This document shows positions 34,614-43,369 of a stretch of DNA of 64,000 nucleotides, in pieces. The stretch lies in the NCBI RefSeq assembly GCF_041052385.1, contig NZ_CP163439.1, positions 1,116,001 to 1,180,000 of the forward strand, in the 5' to 3' direction. This stretch comes from Streptomyces sp. R28. GTDB taxonomy: Bacteria; Actinomycetota; Actinomycetes; Streptomycetales; Streptomycetaceae. The notes beneath the pieces are model-generated. The model was not told the DNA's origin. It saw only the letters and a list, made by a program, of their open reading frames with translations, and did not search any database. Both the position numbers and the translations under genes were made by a program. The stretch's first letter is position 1; the number at the start of each line of letters is the position of its first letter.

Positions 34614-35639
34614 ATGCGACGTCGCCTCGTCCCCGCCGCGCTGCTCCTCCCCCTGGCCCTGCTCCTGTCCGCCTGCGGAGGCAGCTCGTCGGCCTCGACC
34701 GGCGGCGACACCGACGGCTCGGGCTCCCTCACCCTCAACGTCGGTGACCAGAAGGGTGGTTCGGAGGCGATCCTGCGTGCCGCAGGAGAGCTGAAGAGCC
34801 TCGACTACAAGATCAAGTGGTCCACCTTCACCTCCGGTCCGCCGCTGCTGGAGGCGGTCAACGCCAAGGCCGTCGACATCGGCGGCGTCGGCAACACCCC
34901 GCCGGTCTTCGCGGCGGGCGCGGGCTCCAAGATCACGGTGGTGGCCGCGTTCCACGGCGCCTCCAAGGGCGACGCGATCCTCGTACCGAACGACTCGAAG
35001 CTGACGAAGCCCGAGCAGCTCAAGGGCAGGTCGATCGCCGTGGCGCAGGGCTCCTCCGCCAACTACCAGCTCATCGCGTCCCTCAAGGCGGCCGGGCTGA
35101 GTCCGAGTGACGTCGACGTCAAGTACCTGCAGCCGGCCGACGCCCTGGCCGCGTTCACCGCCGGCAAGGTCGACGCGTGGGCCGTGTGGGATCCGTACAC
35201 CTCGCAGGTGCTCGTGGCCAAGCAGGGCAGGATCCTGACGACCGGCGACGGGATCACCAACGGCCTCACCTTCCAGGTGGCGGCGCCCTCCGCCCTGCAG
35301 GACAAGAAGAAGCCCGCCGCCATCAAGGACTATCTGGAGCGACTGCGGCGCGCCACGGCATGGGTCAACGGCCATCAGCAGGAGTGGGCCAAGGTCTGGG
35401 CGAAGGACACCGGGCTGCCCTACGAGGTCGCGCTGGCCTCGGTGAAGCGCACCAACGCCACCCGGATCTCGGTCGCGGTGGACAAGCCCCTCATCGCCTC
35501 CGAGCAGGAGATCGCCGACACCTTCACCGGGTTGAAGCTCATCCCCCACAAGGTGGACTTCGGCGACTTCGTGGACACGCGGTACAACGGCGACCTGCCG
35601 CCGTCGACCACCGAGGCAAGCGCCGCGAAGGGTTCGTGA
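34614..35639 (+). CDS. ssuA: Sulfonate-binding lipoprotein
   Basis: A binding lipoprotein of 341 residues. The signal ends in the lipobox LLSAC (Cys21). The mature domain has the SsuA/TauA pattern: NVGDQKGGSEAILRAAGEL, KWSTFTSGPPLLEAVNAKAVDIGGVGNTPPVFA and DAWAVWDPY. It captures sulfonates outside the membrane and delivers them to SsuC. The gene follows ssuB after 99 bases and ends two bases before ssuD. Confidence 0.93.
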   Translation: MRRRLVPAALLLPLALLLSACGGSSSASTGGDTDGSGSLTLNVGDQKGGSEAILRAAGELKSLDYKIKWSTFTSGPPLLEAVNAKAVDIGGVGNTPPVFAAGAGSKITVVAAFHGASKGDAILVPNDSKLTKPEQLKGRSIAVAQGSSANYQLIASLKAAGLSPSDVDVKYLQPADALAAFTAGKVDAWAVWDPYTSQVLVAKQGRILTTGDGITNGLTFQVAAPSALQDKKKPAAIKDYLERLRRATAWVNGHQQEWAKVWAKDTGLPYEVALASVKRTNATRISVAVDKPLIASEQEIADTFTGLKLIPHKVDFGDFVDTRYNGDLPPSTTEASAAKGS

Positions 35640-35640
35640 C

Positions 35641-36792
35641 ATGACCGTCCATCTCCACTGGTTCCTGCCGACCGGCGGCGACGGCCGCACCCTGGTGGAC
35701 CGGCACGCCTATGGGTCCAACCAGGCCGGGAAGCCGAGCGGCGTACGCGCCCCCGACATCGACTACCTGGCCCAAATCGCCAAGGCCGCCGAGCGGTTGG
35801 GCTTCGAGGCGGTCCTCACCCCGACCGGCACCTGGTGCGAGGACGCCTGGCTGACCACCGTGGCCCTCGCCCAGCACACCGAACGCCTCAAGTTCCTGGT
35901 CGCGTTCCGGCCGGGCCTGATCTCGCCGACGCTCGCCGCGCAGATGGCGGCGACATACCAGCGCATCACGCGGGGGCGGCTGCTGCTCAACGTCGTCACC
36001 GGCGGCGACTCGGCCGAGCAGCGCCGCTTCGGCGACCGCCTCGACCACGATCAGCGGTATGCCCGTACGGACGAGTTCCTGTCCGTCGTACGTGGGGTGT
36101 GGCGCGGTGAGCCGTACGACTTCGACGGTGCCCACTACCAGGTCGACGGCGGGCTGACCGCCCTGCCGCCGGACCCGGTGCCGCAGCTGTTCTTCGGCGG
36201 TTCCTCCGAGGCGGCCGGGCCGGTCGCGGCGCGGCATGCGGACGTGTATCTCACCTGGGGTGAACCGCCCGCGCAGGTCAAGGAGAAGATCGACTGGATT
36301 CGCTCGCTGGCCGAGCGGGAGGGCCGTACGGTCCGGTTCGGGATCCGGCTGCACACCATCTCCCGCGACTCGTCCGCCGACGCCTGGTCGACCGCCCACC
36401 GGCTGCTCGACGACCTCGACGCGGGCACGGTCGCGGCGGCGCAGGAGGCGCTCGGGCGCAGCGAGTCGGTGGGGCAGCAGCGCATGCTCGCCCTGCACGG
36501 CGGCTCCCGCGCCGATCTGGAGATCTACCCGAACCTCTGGGCGGGGGTCGGTCTGGTCCGGGGTGGGGCGGGAACCGCGCTGGTCGGGAGCCATGGCGAG
36601 GTCGCCGAGCGGATCGAGGAGTACCACGCGCTCGGTGTCGAGCACTTCGTGCTGTCCGGGTATCCGCATCTGGAGGAGGCCTACTGGTTCGGGGAGGGGG
36701 TGATTCCCGAGCTGGCGGCGCGCGGTCTGCTCGACGGCACGGCGGCGGAGACCGAGACCGGTGTTCCGCTGCTGGTCGCGGGCGGACGCTGA
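35641..36792 (+). CDS. ssuD: Alkanesulfonate monooxygenase
   Basis: A luciferase-like, FMNH2-dependent monooxygenase of 383 residues that releases sulfite from alkanesulfonates. SsuD features are HLHWFLPTGGDGR at the start, GFEAVLTPTGTWCEDAWL, KFLVAFRPGLISPTLAAQM, LLLNVVTGGDSAEQRRFGD and the insertion HTISRDSSADAW. No flavin reductase (SsuE) gene is adjacent, so reduced flavin must come from elsewhere. It starts two bases after ssuA. Confidence 0.94.
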   Translation: MTVHLHWFLPTGGDGRTLVDRHAYGSNQAGKPSGVRAPDIDYLAQIAKAAERLGFEAVLTPTGTWCEDAWLTTVALAQHTERLKFLVAFRPGLISPTLAAQMAATYQRITRGRLLLNVVTGGDSAEQRRFGDRLDHDQRYARTDEFLSVVRGVWRGEPYDFDGAHYQVDGGLTALPPDPVPQLFFGGSSEAAGPVAARHADVYLTWGEPPAQVKEKIDWIRSLAEREGRTVRFGIRLHTISRDSSADAWSTAHRLLDDLDAGTVAAAQEALGRSESVGQQRMLALHGGSRADLEIYPNLWAGVGLVRGGAGTALVGSHGEVAERIEEYHALGVEHFVLSGYPHLEEAYWFGEGVIPELAARGLLDGTAAETETGVPLLVAGGR

Positions 36793-36886
36793 TCGCCGGG
36801 ACCCGGGTCTCCGGGGCCTGGAACTCCGGGGCCTGGGTCTCCGGGGCCCGGGGAAGATCCTCGACCCCGAGGCGGTTAGTAGAAGC

Positions 36887-37999
36887 GTGAACAATACTGA
36901 GGCGGTCGCGGCGGCCGAAGCAGTCGGCGTGGTCGCCGTGGTCGACGTAGTCGTCATAGGCGCTGGTCAGGCAGGACTGTCCAGCGCCTACCACCTGCGG
37001 CGCACCGGTTTCGAGCCGGACCGCGACTTCGTGGTGCTCGACCACTCCCCCGGCCCGGGCGGCGCCTGGCAGTTCCGGTGGCCCTCGCTGACGTACGGCA
37101 AGGTGCACGGGATGCACGCGCTGCCCGGCATGGAGCTGACCGGCGCCGACCCCGAGCGGGCGTCGTCCGAGGTCATCGCCGAGTACTTCGACAGCTACGA
37201 GCGGACCTTCGACCTGCCTGTGCGACGGCCCGTCGACGTGCGTGCCGTACGCGAGGGCCCGGACGGGCGACTGCTCGTCGAGAGCTCGGCCGGTACCTGG
37301 TCGACGCGGGCGCTGATCAACGCGACCGGCACCTGGGACCGGCCGTTCTGGCCGCGCTACCCCGGTCAGGAGACGTTCCGGGGGCGGCAGTTGCACACCG
37401 CGCAGTACCCCGGGCCGCAGGAGTTCGCCGGGCAGCGGGTCGTCGTGGTGGGCGGGGGCGCCTCCGGCACCCAGCATCTGCTGGAGATCGCCCGGTACGC
37501 CACCTCCACGACGTGGGTCACGCGGCGCCCGCCCGCGTTCCGCGAGGGTCCGTTCAGCGAGGATGTGGGCCGGGCGGCCGTCGCGCTCGTCGAGGAGCGG
37601 GTCCGGCAGGGCCTGCCGCCGAAGAGCGTCGTCTCCGTCACGGGGCTGCCCCTCAACGACGCCGTCCGGCAGGGGCTCGCGGACGGGGTCCTGGACCGGC
37701 GGCCCATGTTCGACCGGATCACACCGGACGGGGTCGAGTGGCAGGACGGGCGGCGCGTGGACGCCGACGTGATCCTGTGGGCGACCGGTTTCCGCGCCGC
37801 CATCGACCATCTGGCCCCGCTGCGCCTGCGCGAACCGGGCGGCGGGATCCGGGTGGAGGGGACACGCGCGGTCGTCGACCCCCGCGTCCACCTGGTCGGC
37901 TACGGCCCCTCCGCCAGCACGATCGGCGCCAACCGGGCCGGCCGCGCGGCCGTACGGGACATCAGGCGGTTGCTGACTGAGGATCCGGTGGCGGCGTGA
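36887..37999 (+). CDS. Flavoprotein monooxygenase (CzcO-like)
   Basis: A FAD- and NAD(P)H-binding monooxygenase of about 370 residues. It has a first dinucleotide fold VVVIGAGQAGLSSAYHL, the segment GPGGAWQFRWPSL, a second fold VVVVGGGASGTQHLLE and the late DVILWATGFRAAI. These match CzcO/YhdA-like flavoproteins rather than classic Baeyer-Villiger enzymes. The start is GTG 36887, after GAAG. The 95-base gap to ssuD contains three 15-base imperfect repeats of CTCCGGGGCCTGG. It may act on a sulfonate breakdown product or reduce a partner; substrate unknown. Confidence 0.85.
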   Translation: MNNTEAVAAAEAVGVVAVVDVVVIGAGQAGLSSAYHLRRTGFEPDRDFVVLDHSPGPGGAWQFRWPSLTYGKVHGMHALPGMELTGADPERASSEVIAEYFDSYERTFDLPVRRPVDVRAVREGPDGRLLVESSAGTWSTRALINATGTWDRPFWPRYPGQETFRGRQLHTAQYPGPQEFAGQRVVVVGGGASGTQHLLEIARYATSTTWVTRRPPAFREGPFSEDVGRAAVALVEERVRQGLPPKSVVSVTGLPLNDAVRQGLADGVLDRRPMFDRITPDGVEWQDGRRVDADVILWATGFRAAIDHLAPLRLREPGGGIRVEGTRAVVDPRVHLVGYGPSASTIGANRAGRAAVRDIRRLLTEDPVAA

Positions 38000-38035
38000 C
38001 GTTCGGCGGCCGGTTTGGGTGAGCCGGCACCTGGA

Positions 38036-38055
38036 GGCCGGCTCCGGAACCGGCC
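38036..38055. terminator. Hairpin between convergent genes
   Basis: A short inverted repeat GGCCGG-CTCCGGAA-CCGGCC between the convergent flavoprotein and MltG genes, a candidate bidirectional terminator. The stem is only six pairs, so the call is weak. Confidence 0.4.
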
Positions 38056-38087
38056 GACGGCCCGCTCGCTGTCCGAAGCCCCGACCG

Positions 38088-38957
38088 TCACCCCGTCGGC
38101 TTCGGGCTCGCCGGGCTTCCCGGGCTCGCCTTCCGCTGGGCGTTGAACTCGGCGACATTGCGCTGGTGTTCGGCGTAGTCGGCCGTGAAGCGGGTGTCGC
38201 CCGGCTTGACCGTGACGAAGTACAGCCAGTCGCCCGCGGCCGGGTTGATCGCGGCGCGCATCGCGTCCTCGCCGGGGTTGTCGATCGGCGTGGGCGGCAG
38301 GCCCATGCGCTGGTACGAGTTGTAGGGGCTCTCGATCCGTGTGTCGGCCTCGGTGGTCTTGAGCGTGGAGCGGTTGAGCGCGTAGTTGATGGTGGAGTCC
38401 ATCTGCAACGGCATCCCGCGTTCGAGCCGGTTGAAGATGACCCGGGCCACCTTGCCCATGTCGGCCTTGTTGCCGGCCTCGGCCTGGACGATGCTCGCGA
38501 TGGTGACCGCCTGATAGACGTTCATGGCGTTGCGCTGAGCGCCGGCGGCGATCGGGGCGCCGCCGAACTTCTTGTTGGCGGTGTCGACCATGGCCGACAG
38601 CAGGGAGTCCGGCGTCGCCTTCGTACCGTTGTGTTCAAGTGGATACGTCGCCGGGAAGAGGTAGCCCTCGGGGTTGCCGTCGGCGTCGTTCGGGAGTTTG
38701 AGGTCGAGCTTGCCGAGGGACTTCCGGGTGGACCCGGGCGGCAGGGCGAGGGCCTTGTCGACGGCGTCGTACACCTGGCTCGCGCGCCGGCCCTCCGGGA
38801 TCACCAGCGAGGTGGGCCGCGCCGGCTCCTCCTCGCCGAGGACCAGCAGCGGCACCGCCACGGCGGCACCGGCCACGACGGCGCCGGCGGCGATGAGAGC
38901 GATACGGCCCCGGTGCGTCAGTCGAATCGTGTTCCGTGGCGGAGTGTTCAAGTGCAT
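38088..38957 (-). CDS. mltG: MltG-like endolytic murein transglycosylase
   Basis: A protein of about 289 residues with an N-terminal membrane anchor (IALIAAGAVVAGAAVAVPLLVL) and a YceG/MltG domain. Landmarks are NPEGYLFPATYPL, VTIASIVQAEAGN (catalytic Glu), RVIFNRLERGMPLQMDSTINYAL, RIESPYNSYQRMGLPPTPIDNPG and DWLYFVTVKPGDTRF. MltG cuts nascent glycan strands to set chain length. It is shorter than the main chromosomal MltG of Streptomyces, which carries a long disordered N-terminus, so this may be an extra copy. GTG 38981 is an alternative start. Confidence 0.9.
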   Translation of the reverse strand: MHLNTPPRNTIRLTHRGRIALIAAGAVVAGAAVAVPLLVLGEEEPARPTSLVIPEGRRASQVYDAVDKALALPPGSTRKSLGKLDLKLPNDADGNPEGYLFPATYPLEHNGTKATPDSLLSAMVDTANKKFGGAPIAAGAQRNAMNVYQAVTIASIVQAEAGNKADMGKVARVIFNRLERGMPLQMDSTINYALNRSTLKTTEADTRIESPYNSYQRMGLPPTPIDNPGEDAMRAAINPAAGDWLYFVTVKPGDTRFTADYAEHQRNVAEFNAQRKASPGSPASPKPTG

Positions 38958-39000
38958 GCGGGCACGGTATCCCGCAAACACTTACAAACCCGACATAACG

Positions 39001-40803
39001 TCACGTCGTCGGCTCCAGTTGGGCGTCCCGGCGGACCAGCCCGGCATAGCGCCCCTCCCGCGCCAAAAGTTCCTCGTGCGTACCCCCTTCGGCGACGCGC
39101 CCGGCGTCGAGGACCACGATCTGGTCGGCGCCCCGAATGGTGGACAGGCGGTGCGCGATGGTGAGGGTGGTGCGGTTGGCGGACAGCGCGTCGATGGCCT
39201 GCTGGACGGCGTGTTCGGTGCGGGTGTCCAGGGCACTGGTCGCCTCGTCGAGGATGAGGACCGGCGGATCGCGCAGGATCGTACGGGCGATGGCCAGGCG
39301 CTGTTTCTCACCGCCGGAGAAGCGGTGGCCGCGCTCGCCGACGACCGTGTCGTAACCGTCGGGCAGGCCGGCGATGTGGTCGTGGATCTGGGCCGCCTCG
39401 GCCGCCGCGCGCAACTCCTCGTCGGTGGCGTCGGGCTTGGCGAAGCGCAGGTTGTCGGCAACGGAGGCGTGGAAGAGGTACGTCTCCTGCGAGACGACGC
39501 CGACTGCCCGGGCGAGGGTGTCGAAGTCGAGGTCGCGCACGTCGACGCCGTCGAGGGTGACGCGGCCGCCCGTCACGTCGTAGAGCCGCGGCACGAGGTG
39601 TCCGAGCGTGGACTTCCCGGCGCCGGTCGGGCCGACGACCGCGAGGCTGCCGCCGGCCGGGACGGTGAGGTCGATGCCGTCGAGGATCGGTCCGCTCTTG
39701 CCGTCGTACCGGAACTCGACGTTCTCGAAGCGGACCTCGCCCTTGATGCGGTCGAGGTGGACGGCGTCCTCCCGCTCGGTGATGTCGATGGGCAGGTCGA
39801 GGTACTCGAAGATGCGCTGGAAGAGCGCGAGCGAGGCCTGGATCTGCACGCCGGTGGACAGCAGGCTGACGGCCGGGCGGAAGAGGCCCTGCTGGAGCGA
39901 GACGAAGGCGACGATCGTGCCGATCGAGACCTGCGGGCCGCCGAGTTGGAGGGCCGTTCCGGCAGCCCAGTAGATGACGGCGGGCATGGCGGCCATGACG
40001 ATGCCGATGACGGACATGCGCCAGCGGCCGGCCATGTTCGAGCGCACCTCGAGGTCGACCAGCCGCTCGGACTCGTCGGCGAAGGCCGTGGTGAGCGAGT
40101 CGGAGCGGCCCATCGTTCGGCCGAGCAGGATGCCGCTGACCGAGAGCGACTCGGTGACCGTGGCGGCCATCGCGGCCATCTGCTTCTGGCGCTCGGTGGT
40201 GATCTTCTTGCGTTCCCTGCCGACGCGGCGACTGATCCAGACGAAGACCGGCAGCAGGAGCAGCGAGACGACGGTCAGCCGCCAGTCGAGGGCGATCATC
40301 GCGATGATCGTGGCAACCACGCTGGTCAGGTTCGAGACCAGGGAGGTCGCGGTGGACGTGACGGTGGCCTGCATACCGCCGATGTCATTGGCGATGCGGG
40401 ACTGGACCTCGCCGGTGCGGGTGCGGGTGAAGAAGGCGAGCGACATGCGCTGGAGGCGGCCGTAGACCGCGGTGCGCAGGTCGTGCATGACGCGCTGGCC
40501 GACCGTCGTGGAGATCAGGGTCTGCAGCACGCCGAAGATGCTGGTGAGGACGGCGCTGAGGATCATGCCGAGCGCGAGCAGGGTGAGCAGGCCGGTGCGG
40601 CCCTCGGGGATCGCGACGTCGAGGATCGCCTTCAGGAGGAAGGGCGTGGCGACGCCGACCAGCGACGAGGCCCCGACGAGGAGGCCGACGACGGCGAGGC
40701 GTCCGCGGTACGGACGGAAGAGCCGCAGGATGCGGCGCACCTGCCGGGGTTGTTCCTGCTCCGCGGCGGATGGCGTCCAGGTGGGTTCCTTGTCGGGGTG
40801 CAT
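39001..40803 (-). CDS. ABC exporter, fused membrane and ATPase domains
   Basis: A half-size ABC exporter of 600 residues. Six helices cover about residues 35-330. The ATPase domain has GPTGAGKSTLG, the Q-loop SQETYLFHASVADNL, signature FSGGEKQR, VLILDEATSALD and a switch His (AHRLSTIRGAD). All catalytic elements are intact, so it can act as a homodimer. It is divergent from a MarR gene with a shared operator-like palindrome, a layout typical of multidrug export with local repression. Substrate unknown. Confidence 0.92.
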   Translation of the reverse strand: MHPDKEPTWTPSAAEQEQPRQVRRILRLFRPYRGRLAVVGLLVGASSLVGVATPFLLKAILDVAIPEGRTGLLTLLALGMILSAVLTSIFGVLQTLISTTVGQRVMHDLRTAVYGRLQRMSLAFFTRTRTGEVQSRIANDIGGMQATVTSTATSLVSNLTSVVATIIAMIALDWRLTVVSLLLLPVFVWISRRVGRERKKITTERQKQMAAMAATVTESLSVSGILLGRTMGRSDSLTTAFADESERLVDLEVRSNMAGRWRMSVIGIVMAAMPAVIYWAAGTALQLGGPQVSIGTIVAFVSLQQGLFRPAVSLLSTGVQIQASLALFQRIFEYLDLPIDITEREDAVHLDRIKGEVRFENVEFRYDGKSGPILDGIDLTVPAGGSLAVVGPTGAGKSTLGHLVPRLYDVTGGRVTLDGVDVRDLDFDTLARAVGVVSQETYLFHASVADNLRFAKPDATDEELRAAAEAAQIHDHIAGLPDGYDTVVGERGHRFSGGEKQRLAIARTILRDPPVLILDEATSALDTRTEHAVQQAIDALSANRTTLTIAHRLSTIRGADQIVVLDAGRVAEGGTHEELLAREGRYAGLVRRDAQLEPTT

Positions 40804-40848
40804 GGGCTCCTACGGGAGGTCTGGTGATACGGACTGGCGGAGCTTAGC

Positions 40849-40873
40849 TCATTGTTACCTATGCTCACAATGA
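40849..40873. promoter_or_regulatory. Candidate MarR operator
   Basis: A palindrome TCATTGT-N11-ACAATGA in the 94-base gap between the exporter and MarR genes, in an AT-rich spot that should also hold both promoters. Arms are perfect over seven bases. MarR dimers bind sites of this size and place. Confidence 0.65.
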
Positions 40874-40897
40874 ATGTAGTCCTGATATTGTTCCCGC

Positions 40898-41347
40898 ATG
40901 ACCACGCCCGATCCCGACGGCCCGCTCGCCGAGCAGTTGCTGCGCTTCACCCGCCGGGTGCACCGAATCCAGAAACGACACCTTCAGGAGTGCGGCCTGG
41001 GCGTCACCCCGGCCCAGTCCCGCCTGCTGCGCACGCTCGCGCACTACGACTCCCCGCCTCGCATGGCCGACCTCGCCGAGCGCCTGGAGGTGGTCCCGCG
41101 TGCCGTGACGACGCTGGTCGACGGGCTGGAGACGAGCGGGAAGGTACGGCGGGTGCCGGATCCGACGAACCGACGGGTGATCCGCATCGAGCTCACCGAC
41201 GACGGGCGGGGGGCCCTGCGTGAACTGCACGGCGCGCGACGGTCGGCGGCTCAGGAGATCCTGGCGCCGTTGACAGGCGAACAACGCGAGGTGTTGGGCG
41301 AGTTGCTGGACACGCTGATCGACAGGGGTGCCGAGCGGCGCTGCTGA
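40898..41347 (+). CDS. MarR-family regulator
   Basis: A winged-helix regulator of 149 residues. The recognition region is RMADLAERLEVVPRAVTTLVDGLETSGKVRRVPDPTNRRVIRIELTDDGR, a clear MarR motif with the wing DPTNRR. It is divergent from the ABC exporter at 39001-40803 and probably represses both genes by binding the palindrome at 40849-40873, released by a small molecule that the exporter removes. Confidence 0.92.
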   Translation: MTTPDPDGPLAEQLLRFTRRVHRIQKRHLQECGLGVTPAQSRLLRTLAHYDSPPRMADLAERLEVVPRAVTTLVDGLETSGKVRRVPDPTNRRVIRIELTDDGRGALRELHGARRSAAQEILAPLTGEQREVLGELLDTLIDRGAERRC

Positions 41348-41493
41348 GACATCGGGCGTGGTGCGGGTCCCGTTGGAGGGCGGCGGCTCGATGCTCGTGC
41401 AGAACCGGCAGGCGGCCATGGGGGCGGGGCCGGCGCGGTGATCGCCAAGAACGCCGCGAGTTCTGGCGAGGCCGCGAGCGGAGGCCGGGCGGC

Positions 41494-41652
41494 CTGCTGA
41501 CGCAACAGGGCAGCGGGCAAGAGGCGCGGCGCTCGCCCGGCACCGAGGCCGCTGTCGCGCAGGTCCTCACACCGGACGGCGCCGTGGTGGGTACGGGATT
41601 CCTGGCCGGCGACGGGCTGCTGCTCACCTATGACCAGGACGCCCGCTCATGA
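41494..41652 (+). pseudogene. Fragment of a trypsin-like protease gene
   Basis: A short stretch of open frame reads AAVAQVLTPDGAVVGTGFL and then AGDGLLLT, the hallmark N-terminal start of trypsin-like serine protease domains in large actinobacterial proteins (next expected: the catalytic His in a C-A-H motif). It instead ends YDQDARS-stop. No proper start codon with ribosome binding site is seen. It is most likely a truncated remnant; the 383-base gap between marR and the symporter holds no intact gene. Confidence 0.4.
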
Positions 41653-41674
41653 GCCGACCCTTGCGGTGACAGAC

Positions 41675-41711
41675 CGCGGCCACCGCTCCGTGCTGCTGGG
41701 CGGTGGCCGCG
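41675..41711. terminator. Terminator of the symporter gene
   Basis: A perfect 12-bp inverted repeat CGCGGCCACCGC / GCGGTGGCCGCG with a 13-base loop, 20 bases beyond the symporter stop codon. It is a strong candidate terminator, possibly working for both strands. Confidence 0.75.
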
Positions 41712-41730
41712 ATCTTGCCGGATGTGACCG

Positions 41731-43200
41731 TCAACTGGCCTCGGAGGCCGTCCCCTTGGCGGTCTGGGCCGGTACGGCGACAGCTTCCTCGGACTCCTCG
41801 GACTCCTCGGACTCCTCGGACTCCGTCGTCTCGGGCTTCTTGAGCGCCGCCATCTCCGCCTTTTCGGCCTTCTCCGCCTTTTCGGTCTCGTCGTCCTCCA
41901 GCTCGACCACGATCTCGCCGTCCAGGACCTTCCTTGCCCGCTCCTTGTCCAGGGCGCCCTCCCAGCGGGAGACCGCGAAGACGGCGACGCAGTTGCCGAG
42001 CAGGTTGGTGACGACGCGCATCGAGTCCATGATGCGGTCCACGCCGAGGAGCAGGGCGACGGCTCCAGCCGGGATGGCACCGAGCGAGGAGGCGGTCGCG
42101 GACAGGGCGAGGAACGCCGAGCCGGGGATGCCCGCCATGCCCTTGCTGGTCAGCATCAGCACCAGGACCACGGTGATCTGCTGGCTGAAGCTGAGGTCGA
42201 CGCCCACGGCCTGGGCGATGAAGAGCGTGCCGATGGACAGGTAGAGCGAGGCGCCGTCGAGGTTGAAGGAGTAACCCGTCGGCAGCACCAGGCCCACGGC
42301 GTCGTCGCGGGCGCCGGCCTTGCGCAGCTTCTGCATGACGCGCGGCAGGACCGACTCGGTGGACGCGGTGCCGAGCGCGAGGAGCATCTCCTCACGGATG
42401 TAGCGAAGGAACTTCCAGAGGCTGAGCCCGGTGACCACCTTCAGGGCGACGGCGAGGAGCGCGATGAAGAGCGCCGCGGCCGCGTAGCACAGGATGATCA
42501 GCTTGCCGTAGGTCTCGATCACGCCGAGGCCGTAGTTGCCGATCAGGACGGCCATCGCGCCGAACACCGCGATCGGGGCCAGCCGCATCACGAAGCTGAC
42601 GATCGCGAAGATGATCTCCTGGGCCTGCTCGATGGCCGGAAGCACCTTCGGCACCTTGGTGTGGCCGAGGTGCAGCAGCGCGGCACCCACCAGGCAGGCC
42701 AGGATGAGCACCTGGAGCAGGGAGTTCTCGGCGAAGGCGCCGATGAAAGAGGTGGGAATCGCGTTGAGCACGAACTCGGTCGTCGAGGGCAGGTGTCCGC
42801 CGCCCGTCTTCGCGTCGACCGCCGAGGTGTCGAGCGTGGACGGGTCGACGTTCATCCCGGACCCGGGCTGGACCACGTTGGCGGCGAGGAGTCCGATGAG
42901 CAGCGCGAGCGTGCTCGCGACCTCGAACCAGATCAGGGCCTTGAGCCCGATCCGGCCGAACGCCTTCAGGTCACCGGCCTTGGCGATGCCGACGACGACC
43001 ACGCAGAACACGAGCGGCGAGATGATCGTCTTGATGAGCCGGATGAAACCGTCGCCGAGCGGCTGCAGATCCGCGGCGAAGCCGGGCCACAGCTTCCCGA
43101 CGACGATTCCGAGCACGAGCGCGCAGGCGACCTGCGCGAAGAGTGAGGTACGCAGTGTGCGTGCGACGCGTCGCGGCAGAGGCGATTCGGACGGCGGCAC
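41731..43200 (-). CDS. Dicarboxylate/glutamate:cation symporter
   Basis: A DAACS-family symporter (DctA/GltP) of about 489 residues. Conserved segments are FIRLIKTIISPLVFCVVVVGIA, TASTESVLP (the serine-rich hairpin), LPTGYSFNLDGASLYLSIGTLFIAQ and DRIMDSMRVVTNLLGNCVAV. The start is GTG 43200, after AAGGAG. The C-terminal 60 residues are an unusual acidic/lysine run (KAEKAEKAEM, SEESEESEESEE) encoded by short tandem repeats (about 41785-41825). A perfect inverted repeat (43226-43252) lies in the leader. It imports C4-dicarboxylates or glutamate with protons or sodium. Confidence 0.92.
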   Translation of the reverse strand: MPPSESPLPRRVARTLRTSLFAQVACALVLGIVVGKLWPGFAADLQPLGDGFIRLIKTIISPLVFCVVVVGIAKAGDLKAFGRIGLKALIWFEVASTLALLIGLLAANVVQPGSGMNVDPSTLDTSAVDAKTGGGHLPSTTEFVLNAIPTSFIGAFAENSLLQVLILACLVGAALLHLGHTKVPKVLPAIEQAQEIIFAIVSFVMRLAPIAVFGAMAVLIGNYGLGVIETYGKLIILCYAAAALFIALLAVALKVVTGLSLWKFLRYIREEMLLALGTASTESVLPRVMQKLRKAGARDDAVGLVLPTGYSFNLDGASLYLSIGTLFIAQAVGVDLSFSQQITVVLVLMLTSKGMAGIPGSAFLALSATASSLGAIPAGAVALLLGVDRIMDSMRVVTNLLGNCVAVFAVSRWEGALDKERARKVLDGEIVVELEDDETEKAEKAEKAEMAALKKPETTESEESEESEESEEAVAVPAQTAKGTASEAS

Positions 43201-43225
43201 GGGAACTCCTTGGGGACGGCGGCAC

Positions 43226-43252
43226 ACAGAAGTCGGGGACGGAGACTTCTGT
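43226..43252 (-). promoter_or_regulatory. Perfect inverted repeat before the symporter gene
   Basis: Nine-base perfect arms ACAGAAGTC and GACTTCTGT with a nine-base GC-rich spacer, 26 bases upstream of the symporter start. It may be an operator or a leader hairpin covering the ribosome binding region. Confidence 0.65.
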
Positions 43253-43369
43253 CATACGGAAAGCGGATTCCGTGGCGATCACTTTGCGGGTGATGTTGGT
43301 CCCGCACAAGACCCCCGTGTTGCATCCGCGTAAATCGCTCCCTGAGTGACGCATCGCACACAACTGGCC

